Shown here piece by piece: positions 35,662 through 45,139 of a stretch of DNA of 64,000 nt. Below the pieces are notes generated by a model. The model made no database searches. It was not told the origin of the DNA and saw only the letters and a list, made by a program, of their open reading frames with translations. The DNA is from Microvirga lotononidis. Its GTDB lineage: Bacteria > Pseudomonadota > Alphaproteobacteria > Rhizobiales > Beijerinckiaceae. The stretch is from NCBI RefSeq assembly GCF_034627025.1, contig NZ_CP141048.1, forward strand, positions 3,174,001-3,238,000, in the 5' to 3' direction. Every line of letters begins with the position of its first letter. The first letter of the stretch is position 1. The translations under genes and the position numbers were made by a program.

Positions 35662-36651
35662 TCAACGGCCCGGCATTGCACCGAGAGCCGACAGGTCCGC
35701 TTCAGCTTGAGCGACCGAGACCGCTCCGGGCTTGAGACCTTCCCGCGCCATGCGGGCGCCCAGCTCCGTGAAATAGGTGTTCACCGGCACGGGCACGCCG
35801 TGCAGGCGTCCGAGCAGCACGATCTCGCCGTTGAGGTAATCCGTCTCGATGGAGCCGCCGCCGCGCGCGAGGCTCTGGGTCGTTGAGCTGCCGAGGCGGT
35901 CGATGCCGGCGATCGGTTGCTGCTTCACCAGCTGCGCCCGGCGCGCATCGGCCGCGCCCACATCGAGCCAAAAGATTCCGGCGGCCCTGTAGGCGGCTTC
36001 GGCCTCGGCGCGAACGAGTGTTTCCAGGTGCTTGAAATCGGCATCGAGTCCGAGCGCGGCCTGCAGGATGTTGCTCAGGTTGAGGATGAGCTTGCCGTAT
36101 TTGCTCTGCATCACGTCCTGCGAGACGAAAGTCGCGATGTTGGCCGCTTCCAGCGCCTCGGCGAGCTTCGTGTCGTGCGCGTTGCTGCCGCCTGGATAAC
36201 GCCCGATGTCGAAGATGCCGTGACGCGGCACGGAGTGCGCGGCGATCTCGCCAGGCGCCGAGATCGCCGCCGGCATGATCACCGTCACGCCATGCACCTC
36301 GGGAAACAGGCGAAGCGCCAGCCGTTCGTTCGTGACGCCGTTCTGAACGCAGAAAAGGGGCTGCCCCGTGACGCCCGCGGTCCGCAGGCGTTCGAGCGCA
36401 GCGAGCGTGTCCTGCGTCTTCATCGTCAGCAGGATGGCATCGTCCGGGCGGAAGTCGATCTCCGTCGGGTCCGACACGCAGGAGAACTTGGCGCGCTCGT
36501 GCTTCTCCGGCGTGCGCAGAAGCAGCCCGTCGTCCTGGATCGCCTTGAGCTGGGCGCCGCGCGCGATGCCGATGACCTCTTGCCCCGAGAGCGTCAGGGC
36601 CGCCGCGACGGTCCCTCCAATTGCGCCGACGCCATAGACGATGATCCGCAT
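35662..36651 (-). CDS. Ketopantoate reductase family protein (ApbA/PanE)
   Basis: 329 residues. N-terminal Rossmann motif IIVYGVGAIGGTVAAALTLS, middle FCVQNGVTNERLALRLFPE and catalytic-type Lys in MQSKYGKLILNLSNILQAAL; C-terminal helical domain with TDYLNGEIVLLGRLHGVPVP. The fold reduces 2-oxo acids with NADPH. The true PanE of pantothenate synthesis is often elsewhere, and this paralogue sits beside sugar genes, so the substrate is uncertain. Confidence 0.85.
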   Translation of the reverse strand: MRIIVYGVGAIGGTVAAALTLSGQEVIGIARGAQLKAIQDDGLLLRTPEKHERAKFSCVSDPTEIDFRPDDAILLTMKTQDTLAALERLRTAGVTGQPLFCVQNGVTNERLALRLFPEVHGVTVIMPAAISAPGEIAAHSVPRHGIFDIGRYPGGSNAHDTKLAEALEAANIATFVSQDVMQSKYGKLILNLSNILQAALGLDADFKHLETLVRAEAEAAYRAAGIFWLDVGAADARRAQLVKQQPIAGIDRLGSSTTQSLARGGGSIETDYLNGEIVLLGRLHGVPVPVNTYFTELGARMAREGLKPGAVSVAQAEADLSALGAMPGR

Positions 36652-36946
36652 GATGATTCTCGCGTGAAAGCTGGATGGGAGGAAATAGGCTCACCCCCTC
36701 TTTAAGCGCGTTGTCCCGCGTGTTCCAGCGTTTAGCGCGTTTTCACGGAAGCGGCGGCGAGCGCGGTCAAGGATGTGCTGGACAATTTCCGGACGGACCT
36801 TCGACGCCATCACCGGCCTTGTGTCGGTGATCCCGATGCTGAAAGGCGCGAGGCCTCTCCAGACGAGAGGGCCGGGACTGATCCCCGGATCAGGTCCGGG
36901 GACGGCCATGAGGTGGTGCGACAACACCAGAACAACCTGTCGCACC
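36652..36946. other. Intergenic stretch containing repeat R2 copy 3
   Basis: No gene is visible. A minus-strand frame over it (36691-36945) is coded by the repeat and is not believed. Confidence 0.5.
36808..36914 (-). repeat. Dispersed repeat R2, partial copy 3 (inverted)
   Basis: In the orientation opposite to copies 1 and 2: CATCACCGGCCTTGTGTCGG, GTGATCCCGATGCT, GATCCCCGGATCAGGTCCGG and GGCCATGAGG match the right half of R2. About 107 bp. Confidence 0.65.
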
Positions 36947-37591
36947 TCACTCCCGCGCCGCCCACACCATGCCGCGCCTCAGGATGGTGCGCATCTGAGG
37001 CACGTCGAACTCCTTCGCCACATGCCCGAGGGAGCTGTAGAACACGCGGCCCTGGCCATGGCGGCGCTTCCAGACGACGGGCATGACGACGCCTTTGATC
37101 CAGGGCGCGTGCTCGCCTGAGAACGTCGTCGTGGCAAGGACCTCGTTCGAGGGGTCCACATGCATGTAATATTGTTCGGAGTGGTAATCGAAATCGCCGA
37201 TGCCCTGCATGACCGGATCGTCGGGCCGGGTGACGGTCACGCGGTAGTCGATGATGTTGCCAGGATGGGCCACCCATTGTCCGCCGCACATGAACTGGTA
37301 CTCGACCGCATCGCGGAAGGCATCGCCCATGCCGCCGTGAAAGCCGGCGAGGCCGGTGCCCTCGCGGACGGCTTTGGAGAGGTTCGACACCTCGTCCTTT
37401 TCGATCTTCGACATGGTGAAGATCGGCACGACGAGACTCATCGTGGAGAGCTGCGGGCTGGCGAAGGCGCGGGTCGAGTTGTCCAGGTGAACCTGGAAGC
37501 CCTCGTCCCGCAGCATTCCGGCCACGATGGCGGCGCATTGCTCCGGTTCATGACCGGGCCAGCCGCCCCACACGATGAGTGCTTCGCGCAT
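36947..37591 (-). CDS. ThuA-like domain protein
   Basis: 214 residues. The glutamine-amidotransferase-like ThuA fold shows WGGWPGHEPEQCAAIVAGML at the N-terminus, LAGFHGGMGDAF (His in the nucleophile-elbow position) and SEQYYMHVDPSNEVLATTTF, with GRVFYSSLGH near the end. ThuA proteins occur with sugar ABC transporters and Gfo/Idh/MocA dehydrogenases in trehalose or 3-keto-sugar use. It is the last gene of the sugar operon. Confidence 0.85.
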   Translation of the reverse strand: MREALIVWGGWPGHEPEQCAAIVAGMLRDEGFQVHLDNSTRAFASPQLSTMSLVVPIFTMSKIEKDEVSNLSKAVREGTGLAGFHGGMGDAFRDAVEYQFMCGGQWVAHPGNIIDYRVTVTRPDDPVMQGIGDFDYHSEQYYMHVDPSNEVLATTTFSGEHAPWIKGVVMPVVWKRRHGQGRVFYSSLGHVAKEFDVPQMRTILRRGMVWAARE

Positions 37592-37626
37592 CGCTCGTAC
37601 TTTCTTATCTCTTGCTTCGATCGGTT

Positions 37627-38802
37627 TCAGGCGGCGGATGCCGTCTCCGGCAGGCCCTTCCAGAGAAGTGCCGCGTCGGTATCCTCCAGCACGGCCGGTC
37701 GTTCGAGGGAGGTTGTGATCGCGCGCGCCTGTCCGGTGGCGGCTCCTTCGAGGATGCTGTGCATCACCTCGAGAACGTGCAGGCCGAGACGACCGCTGGA
37801 GCGATGCGGCGTGCCGTTCAGCACGGCGCTCGCGAGGTCGGCGAGGCCGAGCGCGCGATAGTTCGCCTTGTTCGGGATGTCGGGAGCCCAGTTCGGCGAG
37901 CGCCAGTTGGGAGCGCCCAGCGGCATCTCGCTGGAATCCACCGCGCGCCAGTCGCCGCCGCGCTCGGTGATCTCCACCTGCCCGCCGAAGAAGTTCGGAT
38001 CCGGAACCCGCAGGGAGCCTTCCGCGCCATAGATCTCGATGGCCGGATGGCTGTGCTTCCACACATCCCAGCTCATGCAGAAGGTGACCTGCGCGCCCGA
38101 GGCGAATTCGAGGAGCGACATCACATGGGTCGGTGTCTCGACGGTGATGCGCTGCCCCTTGCGCGGCGACTCGGATGTCACGATGCGCTCGGGATAGCCG
38201 ATCCTCGACATGGCGACGACGCGCTGGACCGGGCCGACGAGATTGACGAGGGTGCTCAGGTAATAGGGCGCCATGTCGAGGATCGGGCCGCCGCCGGGCT
38301 TGAAGAAGAATTCCGGATCCGGATGCCAGTGCTCCATGCCGTGCGACATCAGGAACGCCGTTCCGGACAGGATGCGGCCGATCTTGCCCTCGTCGACGAG
38401 ATTGCGGGCAAGGCGTCCGCCCGCGCCGAGGAAGGTGTCCGGCGCGCAACCGAGGTGGAGGCCGCGTGCCTCCGCCTCGTCCACGAGCTTGCGGCCCTGC
38501 TCGAAATCGACCGCGAGCGGCTTTTCCGAGAACACGTGCTTGCCGGCGGAGAGGGCCGCGAGAGAGACGCCGAAATGCGCGGCCGGAACCGTGAGGTTGA
38601 CCACGAGGTCGATATCCTCGCGGGCAAGAAGCTCATCGACCGTCAGGGCCTCGATGCCGTGACGGCTCGCCTGGGCCTGCGCGACCTCCGGCTTCATGTC
38701 GGCGCAGGCGCGCAGGGTAAGGCCGCGATAGGCCGGGATGTTCCGGAGATAGATGCCGGAGATGTTGCCGCATCCGATGATGCCGACATTGAGGGAATTC
38801 AT
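37627..38802 (-). CDS. Gfo/Idh/MocA family oxidoreductase
   Basis: 391 residues. N-terminal NAD(P)-binding VGIIGCGNISGIYLRNIPAY and the family hallmark SEKPLAVDFEQGRKLVDEA (Glu-Lys-Pro). The C-terminal alpha/beta domain has FFKPGGGPILDMAPYYLS with Asp and Tyr near the active site. It probably oxidises or reduces the C3 carbon of a sugar. RBS GAGGATTAGG precedes the ATG at 38802. It lies 4 bases after the isomerase gene. Confidence 0.9.
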   Translation of the reverse strand: MNSLNVGIIGCGNISGIYLRNIPAYRGLTLRACADMKPEVAQAQASRHGIEALTVDELLAREDIDLVVNLTVPAAHFGVSLAALSAGKHVFSEKPLAVDFEQGRKLVDEAEARGLHLGCAPDTFLGAGGRLARNLVDEGKIGRILSGTAFLMSHGMEHWHPDPEFFFKPGGGPILDMAPYYLSTLVNLVGPVQRVVAMSRIGYPERIVTSESPRKGQRITVETPTHVMSLLEFASGAQVTFCMSWDVWKHSHPAIEIYGAEGSLRVPDPNFFGGQVEITERGGDWRAVDSSEMPLGAPNWRSPNWAPDIPNKANYRALGLADLASAVLNGTPHRSSGRLGLHVLEVMHSILEGAATGQARAITTSLERPAVLEDTDAALLWKGLPETASAA

Positions 38803-38806
38803 GATC

Positions 38807-39574
38807 CTAATCCTCGATATTGCGCAGGAAGGCGAAGCTGTTGCGGGCAGTTGCGGCCGGATCGGCCGGCTTGTCGTGCTCGACGACCATCCATTCGGCC
38901 CCGGCATCGCGGCACACGCGCCAGAGCTCGCGCCAGTTCAGGGTACCTGAGCCGACATCGGCCCAACCGTCCTGATCCTCGTTCTGGCCGGCGGGCGCGA
39001 TGTCCTTCACGTGGGCGGCTGTGATCCTGCTGCGGTAGCGGTGGATCCATTCCTTGGGATCGGCATTGCCGCGCACGAGCCAGGCCACGTCGACCTGCCA
39101 GTCGAGGGGGCTCGATCCGGCAGACTCGAAGATCAGTTCGAGGGCCGTCTTCGCGCCGTCCTTCGGCTTCAGCTCCCAATGGTGGTTGTGATAGCCGAGG
39201 CGGATGCCCTTGGCCCGGAACTGTTCGGCGATCTGCCCGAGTTCGCGGCCCAGCGAGCGCCAGCCGTCAGCCGCCATGTCGCGCTCCTCGGGCGGGACCG
39301 CCGGCATGTAGAGATGCGTGAGGCCGAGCGTCTTGCAGGCGTCCACGACGGCGTCGGGCCTCTCGCGCAGGGCCGCCATGCTGACGTGGCTCGAGGATGC
39401 CTTCAGGCCGCGCGCATCGAGCTTCGCGCGGACCTCCGCGGCCTTGTCGAGATGCGAGCCGACCGTCTCCACGTGGCGATAGCCGGCATCCGCCACCGTA
39501 TCGAGGATCAGATCGAGATCTTCAAGGGATCGCAGGGTGTAGAGTTGAATGGAGAGAATATCCGTGACGCTCAT
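38807..39574 (-). CDS. Sugar phosphate isomerase/epimerase family protein
   Basis: 255 residues, AP-endonuclease-2-type TIM barrel. It begins LSIQLYTLRSLEDLDLILDT and carries metal-ligand candidates in LGYHNHHWELKP (His), DWQVDVAWLVRGN (Asp), AAHVKDIAP (His) and MVVEHDKP (Glu). Members beside Gfo/Idh/MocA dehydrogenases include YcjR-like 3-keto-sugar epimerases and inosose isomerases. It sits between the ABC transporter genes and the dehydrogenase. Confidence 0.85.
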   Translation of the reverse strand: MSVTDILSIQLYTLRSLEDLDLILDTVADAGYRHVETVGSHLDKAAEVRAKLDARGLKASSSHVSMAALRERPDAVVDACKTLGLTHLYMPAVPPEERDMAADGWRSLGRELGQIAEQFRAKGIRLGYHNHHWELKPKDGAKTALELIFESAGSSPLDWQVDVAWLVRGNADPKEWIHRYRSRITAAHVKDIAPAGQNEDQDGWADVGSGTLNWRELWRVCRDAGAEWMVVEHDKPADPAATARNSFAFLRNIED

Positions 39575-39644
39575 GGGGTCCTCAGGGTTCGTGGAAACGG
39601 GCGCGACGAGCCTCGGGTCGAGGCCTGTCGCGATGTTGGTGTAT

Positions 39645-40724
39645 TCACAGGCGCTCGCCGGTCTCGGCCGAGAAGAGGGACACCTGCGTGGGGTCGACGT
39701 GGAGCGTCAGGCTCTCGCCCGGGATCGCCTTGCGGCTGCCGGTGGTGCGCACCTGCACCGAGCCGACGGGATCGCTGCACCAGATGACCGTGTCGGCGCC
39801 CATGGGTTCGACGATGTCGACCTTGAAGCCCGGCCAGGCGCCGTTGCCTGCGATCTCCAGATGCTCCGGGCGCACGCCGAGCACGACCTCCTGGCCGGCC
39901 TGCGGCGTGGCGGCGAACGGATAGGCGGAGAGCGAGAGGCGGCGGTCGCCGGCGAGGACGCTCAGGCCCTCTCCGGTGTTCTCGATGCGGCCCTTGATGA
40001 AGTTCATCTGCGGCGAGCCGACGAAGCCCGCCACGAACAGGTTGGCCGGCCGATGATAGATCTCGTCGGGCGTGCCGATCTGCTGGATCTTCTGCTCCTT
40101 CATGACCACGATCCTGTCGGCCAGCGTCATCGCCTCGATCTGGTCGTGCGTGACATAGACCATGGTGGTCTTGCCGAGGCGGGCATGCAGCCGCTTGATC
40201 TCGACGCGCAGCTCGTTCCTCAGCTTGGCGTCGAGGTTGGAGAGCGGCTCGTCGAACAGGAACACGGCGGCATCGCGCACCAGGGCGCGGCCGATGGCGA
40301 CGCGCTGGCGCTGGCCGCCGGAGAGCTGGTCCGGGCGGCGGTCGAGGAGCGGCGTGATCTGGAGGAGCTCGGCCGCCTTGGCGACGCGCTTCTCGATCTC
40401 GGGCCGCGGCGTCTTGGCCATCTTCAGGCCGAAGGACATGTTCTCGCGCACGCTCATGCGCGGATAGAGGGCATAGGACTGGAACACCATGGCGATGCCC
40501 CGGTCCTTGGGCTCCTCCCAGGTGACGTTTTTGCCGTTGATCCAGATCTGGCCCTCGGCCACGTCGAGCAGGCCCGCGATGGCATTGAGCAGAGTGGACT
40601 TGCCGCAGCCCGACGGTCCCAGCAGGACGATGAACTCGCCCTCGCTGATATCGAGCGAGAGGCCGTCGAACACCTGAACGGCTTCGAATGCGACAGTCAC
40701 GTCGCGAACGGAAACGGACGACAT
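39645..40724 (-). CDS. Sugar ABC transporter ATP-binding protein (UgpC/MalK type)
   Basis: 359 residues. Walker A GPSGCGKST, Q-loop VFQSYALYPRMSVRENM, signature LSGGQRQRVAIGRALVR, Walker B FLFDEPLSNLD and the H-loop YVTHD. The C-terminal TOBE regulatory domain (VLGVRPEHLEI) marks the MalK/UgpC group of sugar importers. It is 3 bases after the inner permease gene and powers this transporter. Confidence 0.95.
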   Translation of the reverse strand: MSSVSVRDVTVAFEAVQVFDGLSLDISEGEFIVLLGPSGCGKSTLLNAIAGLLDVAEGQIWINGKNVTWEEPKDRGIAMVFQSYALYPRMSVRENMSFGLKMAKTPRPEIEKRVAKAAELLQITPLLDRRPDQLSGGQRQRVAIGRALVRDAAVFLFDEPLSNLDAKLRNELRVEIKRLHARLGKTTMVYVTHDQIEAMTLADRIVVMKEQKIQQIGTPDEIYHRPANLFVAGFVGSPQMNFIKGRIENTGEGLSVLAGDRRLSLSAYPFAATPQAGQEVVLGVRPEHLEIAGNGAWPGFKVDIVEPMGADTVIWCSDPVGSVQVRTTGSRKAIPGESLTLHVDPTQVSLFSAETGERL

Positions 40725-40727
40725 GCC

Positions 40728-41612
40728 TTATCCCTTCACAGCGCCGGCGGCGATGCCGCGGACGAACCAGCGTCCGGAGACGAAATAGACGACGAGCGGA
40801 ACGAGCGCCGCGAGCATGGTCGCTGCCATGTCCACGTTGTAGGCGCGCTCTCCTTGAGTCGAGTGAACGATGTTGTTGAGCTGCACTGTCATGGGCAGGT
40901 TCTCGCGGCCCGCGAAGGTCAGGCCGAAGATGAAGTCGTTCCAGATGCCCGTGACCTGAAGGATCGTCGCCACCACCAGGATCGGCGTCGACATGGGCAG
41001 GATCACCCGGAAGAAGATCGACCAGAACCCGCCGCCGTCGATGCGCGCGGCCTTGAACAGCTCGATGGGCAGCCCCGCGTAGTAGTTGCGGAACAGGAGC
41101 GTCATCGTCGGCAGGCCGAAGATCACGTGCACCAGCACGATGCAGGTGAGCGAGTTGTAGATGCCCGTCATCGAGAAGATGCGCACCAGGGGATAGAGAA
41201 AGACCTGATACGGGATGAAGGCGCCGAGCAGCAGGATGCCGAACATCACGTTCGCGCCCTTCACGCGCCAGAACGACAGGGCATAGCCGTTGATGGCGCC
41301 CGCGACGATCGAGAGGATTACGGACGGGACCAGGATCCGGACCGAGTTCCAGAACCCGACGCTGATGCCGTTGCATTCGAGGCCCGTGCAGGCGGACGAC
41401 CAGGCCTTGCTCCACGCCTCGAACGTCATGACGGCGGGCAGGGCGACGATGTTGCCGAGTCGGATCTCGTCCATGGGCTTGAGCGAGGTCATGACCATGA
41501 TCCAGAGCGGCAGCAGGAAGAATAGGGCGGCCGTGGCCAGGAAGGCATAGACGCCGATGCGGCCGATCGTGAGATGCTGCGGGCGGCGCCCCTGAGGCAC
41601 GAGGGTGCTCAT
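40728..41612 (-). CDS. Carbohydrate ABC transporter permease (MalG type)
   Basis: 294 residues, six membrane segments. The EAA loop contacting the ATPase reads ELFKAARIDGGGFWSIFFRV. The N-terminus (YAFLATAALFFLLPLWIMVM) and GPFIFGLTFAG-like segment (WNDFIFGLTFAGRENLPMTV) are typical of MalG-type sugar permeases. An extra loop with two cysteines (SSACTGLECNGI) follows the first helix. The start overlaps the stop of the other permease by 4 bases. Confidence 0.94.
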   Translation of the reverse strand: MSTLVPQGRRPQHLTIGRIGVYAFLATAALFFLLPLWIMVMTSLKPMDEIRLGNIVALPAVMTFEAWSKAWSSACTGLECNGISVGFWNSVRILVPSVILSIVAGAINGYALSFWRVKGANVMFGILLLGAFIPYQVFLYPLVRIFSMTGIYNSLTCIVLVHVIFGLPTMTLLFRNYYAGLPIELFKAARIDGGGFWSIFFRVILPMSTPILVVATILQVTGIWNDFIFGLTFAGRENLPMTVQLNNIVHSTQGERAYNVDMAATMLAALVPLVVYFVSGRWFVRGIAAGAVKG

Positions 41613-42544
41613 GCGCGCCTCCCTTCCTGGCGGATGTAGCGGGCATAGACCCAGGGCGCGAGGACGATCACGACGGTGATCAGCATCATGGTCGCGGCTG
41701 CCGTTCCGAGGGCGATGTTGTTGCGCTCGAAGAGGTGGTCCATGACGAACTTAGCCGGCACTTCGGTGGCGATGCCGGGACCGCCGAGCGTCATGGCGAC
41801 CACGAGATCGTAGAGCTTCACCACGCCGGTCGCGAGAAGCACCACGGCGGTGACGATCATGGGCCGGAGCAACGGGATGACAACGGAGGTGTAGACGCGC
41901 CAGGTCGGAATGCCGTCGACCTTGGCGGCCTTCCACAGGTCCTTGTCGATGCCGCGCAGGCCGGCGAGCATAATGGCCATGGTGAGACCGGAGCCATGCC
42001 AGAGCCCCGCTATCACGATGGTGTAGATCGCCATCTTCTGGTTCACGAGCCAGTCGAAGGTGAAGCTCTCGAAGCCGAGGTCACGCACGAGCTTCTGCAG
42101 TCCGAGCCCCGGATTGAGGAACCATTGCCAAGCGACGCCGGTGACCACGAAGGACATGGAATAGGGATAGAGGAAAACCGTTCGGAAGAGGCCTTCGCCG
42201 CGCACGTTCTGATCGATGAAGACTGCCAGAAGGAAGCCGATGATCAGGCAGCCCGAGATGAACAGGATGCCGAAGATGACGATGTTCTCCGCCGAGGTGA
42301 CGAAGCGGTCATTGACGAAGAGCCGGTTATATTGCGCAAGACCGACCCAATCGAGCTTGGGCAGGAGCGTGGAACTCGTGAACGAGAGCCGCACGGTCCA
42401 GAGCATGCAGCCGATATAGACGACGAGAACGACGAGCGCGGTCGGCAGGAGAGCGATGGCGGCGGGCAGGCGCGTTCGCATGCTGCGCCGGGTCTTCGTG
42501 CCGCTCGGGGCGACGCTGGGAGCGCGGATCGAGATGGTTTCCAC
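41609..42544 (-). CDS. Sugar ABC transporter permease (MalF type)
   Basis: 311 residues, six membrane segments. EAA loop: DLWKAAKVDGIPTWRVYTSV. The N-terminus (LLPTALVVLVVYIGCMLWTV) and YPYSMSFVVTGVAWQWFLNP are characteristic of MalF-type permeases for carbohydrates. It pairs with the MalG-type gene, with overlapping stop and start codons. Confidence 0.94.
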   Translation of the reverse strand: METISIRAPSVAPSGTKTRRSMRTRLPAAIALLPTALVVLVVYIGCMLWTVRLSFTSSTLLPKLDWVGLAQYNRLFVNDRFVTSAENIVIFGILFISGCLIIGFLLAVFIDQNVRGEGLFRTVFLYPYSMSFVVTGVAWQWFLNPGLGLQKLVRDLGFESFTFDWLVNQKMAIYTIVIAGLWHGSGLTMAIMLAGLRGIDKDLWKAAKVDGIPTWRVYTSVVIPLLRPMIVTAVVLLATGVVKLYDLVVAMTLGGPGIATEVPAKFVMDHLFERNNIALGTAAATMMLITVVIVLAPWVYARYIRQEGRRA

Positions 42545-42624
42545 CGGACAGGCTCCATGGAGAGTGTTCGAACCTCAGGCATGGGCGCCTCGCCCCGTGT
42601 CGCCGGGGCGAGGCAGGCGACCGC

Positions 42625-43866
42625 TCAGGTCGCGTCCCGCATGGCGGTGGTGACCTTCTCCATGAAGGCGTCCGCCGACATGCTGGGGTTGTTCCAGTAT
42701 TGGGTGACGGCATCCTGCATGGCGCCGGAGAAGTTCGGCGTGCTGAGGAGTTCCATCGCCTCGACCTGGTTGGCCGGATCCTTCAGAACGGCGTTGGATT
42801 TCTGGGCGCAGACATCCATGGAGGAAACGTCCACATCCATCCGCACCGGGATCGAGCCTTTCTTCTTGTTGAACTCGAGCTGCGTGGTGGGATCGAGCAG
42901 CACCTCGATCAGCTTGTCTTGAACGGCAAGCTGGCCCTTGTCCTTTGTCGCCGGGAAGACGAACACGTCGCCGCCGATGACTTCCTTCGGGCTTTCACCC
43001 ACGAGGGTGCAGCCATATTCCTTGCCGGGGGTCTGGCCGGCCGCCGTGAATTCGCCCTTGGCCCAGTCGCCGTTGAAGTGCATCGCGGCCTTGTTGGTGA
43101 TCACCAGAGCGGTCGCGTCGTTCCAGTTGCGTCCCGGGCTGCCGGGGTCGACGAGGGCGCGCATCTTTCCGAAGAGCTCGACGGTTTCCTTGAACTTCGG
43201 ATCCTTCGTGATCTGCGGGTCGCGGGCGCCGTAGAGCTTGCGGAACATGTCCGCGCCGCCATGACCGACGAGCACTGCACGGAACAGATTGTGCTCCCAG
43301 GTCGGCTGGCCACCGAGGGCAATCGGGATGATGCCCTTGGCCTTCAGCTTCTCTCCGGTCGCGACCAACTCAGGAAAGGTTTTCGGGACTTCGAGCCCGG
43401 CATCCGCGAAGACCTTGGTGTTGTAGAACATCCAGTTCTGGCCGTGAATGTTGACCGGAACAGCGTAGAACTTTCCGTTTCGCACGGAAGCGTCCACAAT
43501 CGGCTTGGGCATGATCTCGCGCCACTTGCCGGCCTTGGCGATCGCATCCACGTCGCGCACGAGATCGTTGCTGACCAGCTCGTCGAACTGCTTGCCGGTG
43601 TTGAACTGCATCATGGTCGGGGGATTGCCGCCCACCATGCGGTTGATGCCGGCCGTACGGGCATTGGCGCCGCCCGCGATGGCATTGTCGACCCAGGTGC
43701 CGCCCGCCTTGGTGAACTGATCGGCGAACACCTTGACCGAGGCGGACTCGCCCGCCGAGGTCCACCAATGCAGCACCTCGGCTTTCATCTGCTGAGCCAT
43801 CGCTCCGGTGCTGCAGAAAAGGGCAACAGAAAGGGTATACGCGGAAACGCGTGTCTTCATGCTCAT
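42625..43866 (-). CDS. Sugar ABC transporter substrate-binding protein
   Basis: 413 residues. Signal peptide MSMKTRVSAYTLSVALFCST, cleavage after AMAQ. The family-1 sugar-binding pattern is clear: VLHWWTSAGESASVKVFADQ, NPPTMMQFNTGKQFDELV, HFNGDWAKGEFTAAG and the hinge TKDKGQLAVQDKLIEVLLDP. It is the periplasmic receptor and first gene of the sugar operon. GGAGGAAGCC sets the ATG at 43866. A 14-bp palindrome lies 32 bases upstream. The ligand is probably a hexose or glucoside. Confidence 0.94.
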   Translation of the reverse strand: MSMKTRVSAYTLSVALFCSTGAMAQQMKAEVLHWWTSAGESASVKVFADQFTKAGGTWVDNAIAGGANARTAGINRMVGGNPPTMMQFNTGKQFDELVSNDLVRDVDAIAKAGKWREIMPKPIVDASVRNGKFYAVPVNIHGQNWMFYNTKVFADAGLEVPKTFPELVATGEKLKAKGIIPIALGGQPTWEHNLFRAVLVGHGGADMFRKLYGARDPQITKDPKFKETVELFGKMRALVDPGSPGRNWNDATALVITNKAAMHFNGDWAKGEFTAAGQTPGKEYGCTLVGESPKEVIGGDVFVFPATKDKGQLAVQDKLIEVLLDPTTQLEFNKKKGSIPVRMDVDVSSMDVCAQKSNAVLKDPANQVEAMELLSTPNFSGAMQDAVTQYWNNPSMSADAFMEKVTTAMRDAT

Positions 43867-43897
43867 GGCTTCCTCCCAGAAGCGTTTTATCGATTTT

Positions 43898-43911
43898 TGT
43901 AATCGATTACA
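43898..43911. promoter_or_regulatory. LacI-type operator
   Basis: TGTAATCGATTACA is a perfect 14-bp palindrome with the central CG typical of LacI-family sites. It lies between the binding protein gene and the divergent lacI-type gene. Confidence 0.75.
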
Positions 43912-44024
43912 TCTTGAGATATAGGTTGTAGTGGCTTTTTAGATTAGTCAAGACATGAGTTGAGGTAAGTTATTTCCTATGAGAGGAGGTAACGTATCTT
44001 GGCGATGGCGCGGAGGTAACCTGC

Positions 44025-45095
44025 ATGAGTCGGAAAAGTTGGCGCTCCGTAAAGGAGATACGCATCGCCGACGTAGCTCGACTTGCCGGCGTATCGACGG
44101 CGACCGTCAGCCGCGTTCTCTCGGAGCCGGGAAAGGTGCGGCAGAAAACGCACGATCTCGTGATGGAGGCGGTACGCCGGAGCGGCTACATCCCCAACAG
44201 CACGGCCCAGAAGCTTCGCACCCGTCGCACCATGAACGTGCTGGTGGTGGCGCCGCGCCTCACCAATCCGGTCTTTGCCGAGATCCTTCGCGGCGTGGAC
44301 GACGAGCTGACGCAATCGGGCTACGGGATCATCATCGGCAATCTGGACAACCGGCGGGAGCGCGAGGCACGTTATGTAGAACTCGCTCTGTCCCGGCAGG
44401 TGGATGGCGTCCTTCTGCTGACGGGATACATTCCGGAGAACGGTGCCCGTGACATGCGGGAATCCGGGCTTCCCATCGTGGCCATGTGCGCCGCCATCGA
44501 CGACGACAAGATCCCGAACGTGGTCGTCCAGGATCGCGAAGCGACCCGCCAAGCCGTGGAATATCTGGCCGGGCTGGGGCATCGTCGCTTTGGCTATGTC
44601 TCGGGCACACCGACCTCGATCATCGAGCACGAGCGGTTCCGTGGGTTCCGGGAGGGCATCGCGGCAGCCGGGTTCGGTCCGGACGATTTTGTGCGCTGGG
44701 AGGGGCCCTTCGTGTTCTCGACGGGCGTCGCAGCAGCTGAATCGTTCCTGACGATGAGGGATCGCCCCACGGGGATTTTCGCCGCCTGCGACGAGAGCGC
44801 CATCGGCTTCATCAAGCGCATCCGGGAGGAGCGCATCCGCGTCCCGCAGGATGTGTCGGTCATCGGCTTCGACGGGATCGAGTTTTCCGACTACACCGAG
44901 CCGACGCTCACCACGTTCCGCCAGCCCCTGCATGAGCTGGGGCGTGCCGGGGCCGACGTTCTGATGAAGCTGATCCAGAACGATATGAGCCCTGGAGATT
45001 GGGACATCCGGCTGCCGCTGACCCTGTTGGAGCGCGACACCACCGGGCCGGTTCTGCACAAGGACTACAAATCACTGCGGCGCTCCTCGATCTGA
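44025..45095 (+). CDS. LacI family transcriptional regulator
   Basis: 356 residues. Helix-turn-helix and hinge: RIADVARLAGVSTATVSRVL at about residues 13-32, then VRQKTHDLVMEAVRRSGYIP and NSTAQKLRTRRT. The periplasmic-binding-like effector domain follows (VLVVAPRLTNPVFAEILRGV, ISVIGFDGIEFSD-like, here VSVIGFDGIEFSDYTEP). It is divergent from the sugar operon and 45 bases upstream of a Gfo/Idh/MocA gene. It most likely represses both until the sugar binds. Confidence 0.93.
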   Translation: MSRKSWRSVKEIRIADVARLAGVSTATVSRVLSEPGKVRQKTHDLVMEAVRRSGYIPNSTAQKLRTRRTMNVLVVAPRLTNPVFAEILRGVDDELTQSGYGIIIGNLDNRREREARYVELALSRQVDGVLLLTGYIPENGARDMRESGLPIVAMCAAIDDDKIPNVVVQDREATRQAVEYLAGLGHRRFGYVSGTPTSIIEHERFRGFREGIAAAGFGPDDFVRWEGPFVFSTGVAAAESFLTMRDRPTGIFAACDESAIGFIKRIREERIRVPQDVSVIGFDGIEFSDYTEPTLTTFRQPLHELGRAGADVLMKLIQNDMSPGDWDIRLPLTLLERDTTGPVLHKDYKSLRRSSI

Positions 45096-45139
45096 GCGCG
45101 CCGCATCGACGATAAGCTTTCAAGGATGAGGAGAACGCC

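Noticed and set aside
36691..36945. 84-codon minus-strand ORF upstream of the ThuA-like gene
   Set aside because: It is coded by repeat R2 copy 3, and its PGPDPGISPG stretch is a typical repeat translation.
36947..38449. 500-codon frame joining the ThuA-like gene to upstream sequence
   Set aside because: The upstream part is antiparallel shadow of the Gfo/Idh/MocA gene; the true start is at 37591.
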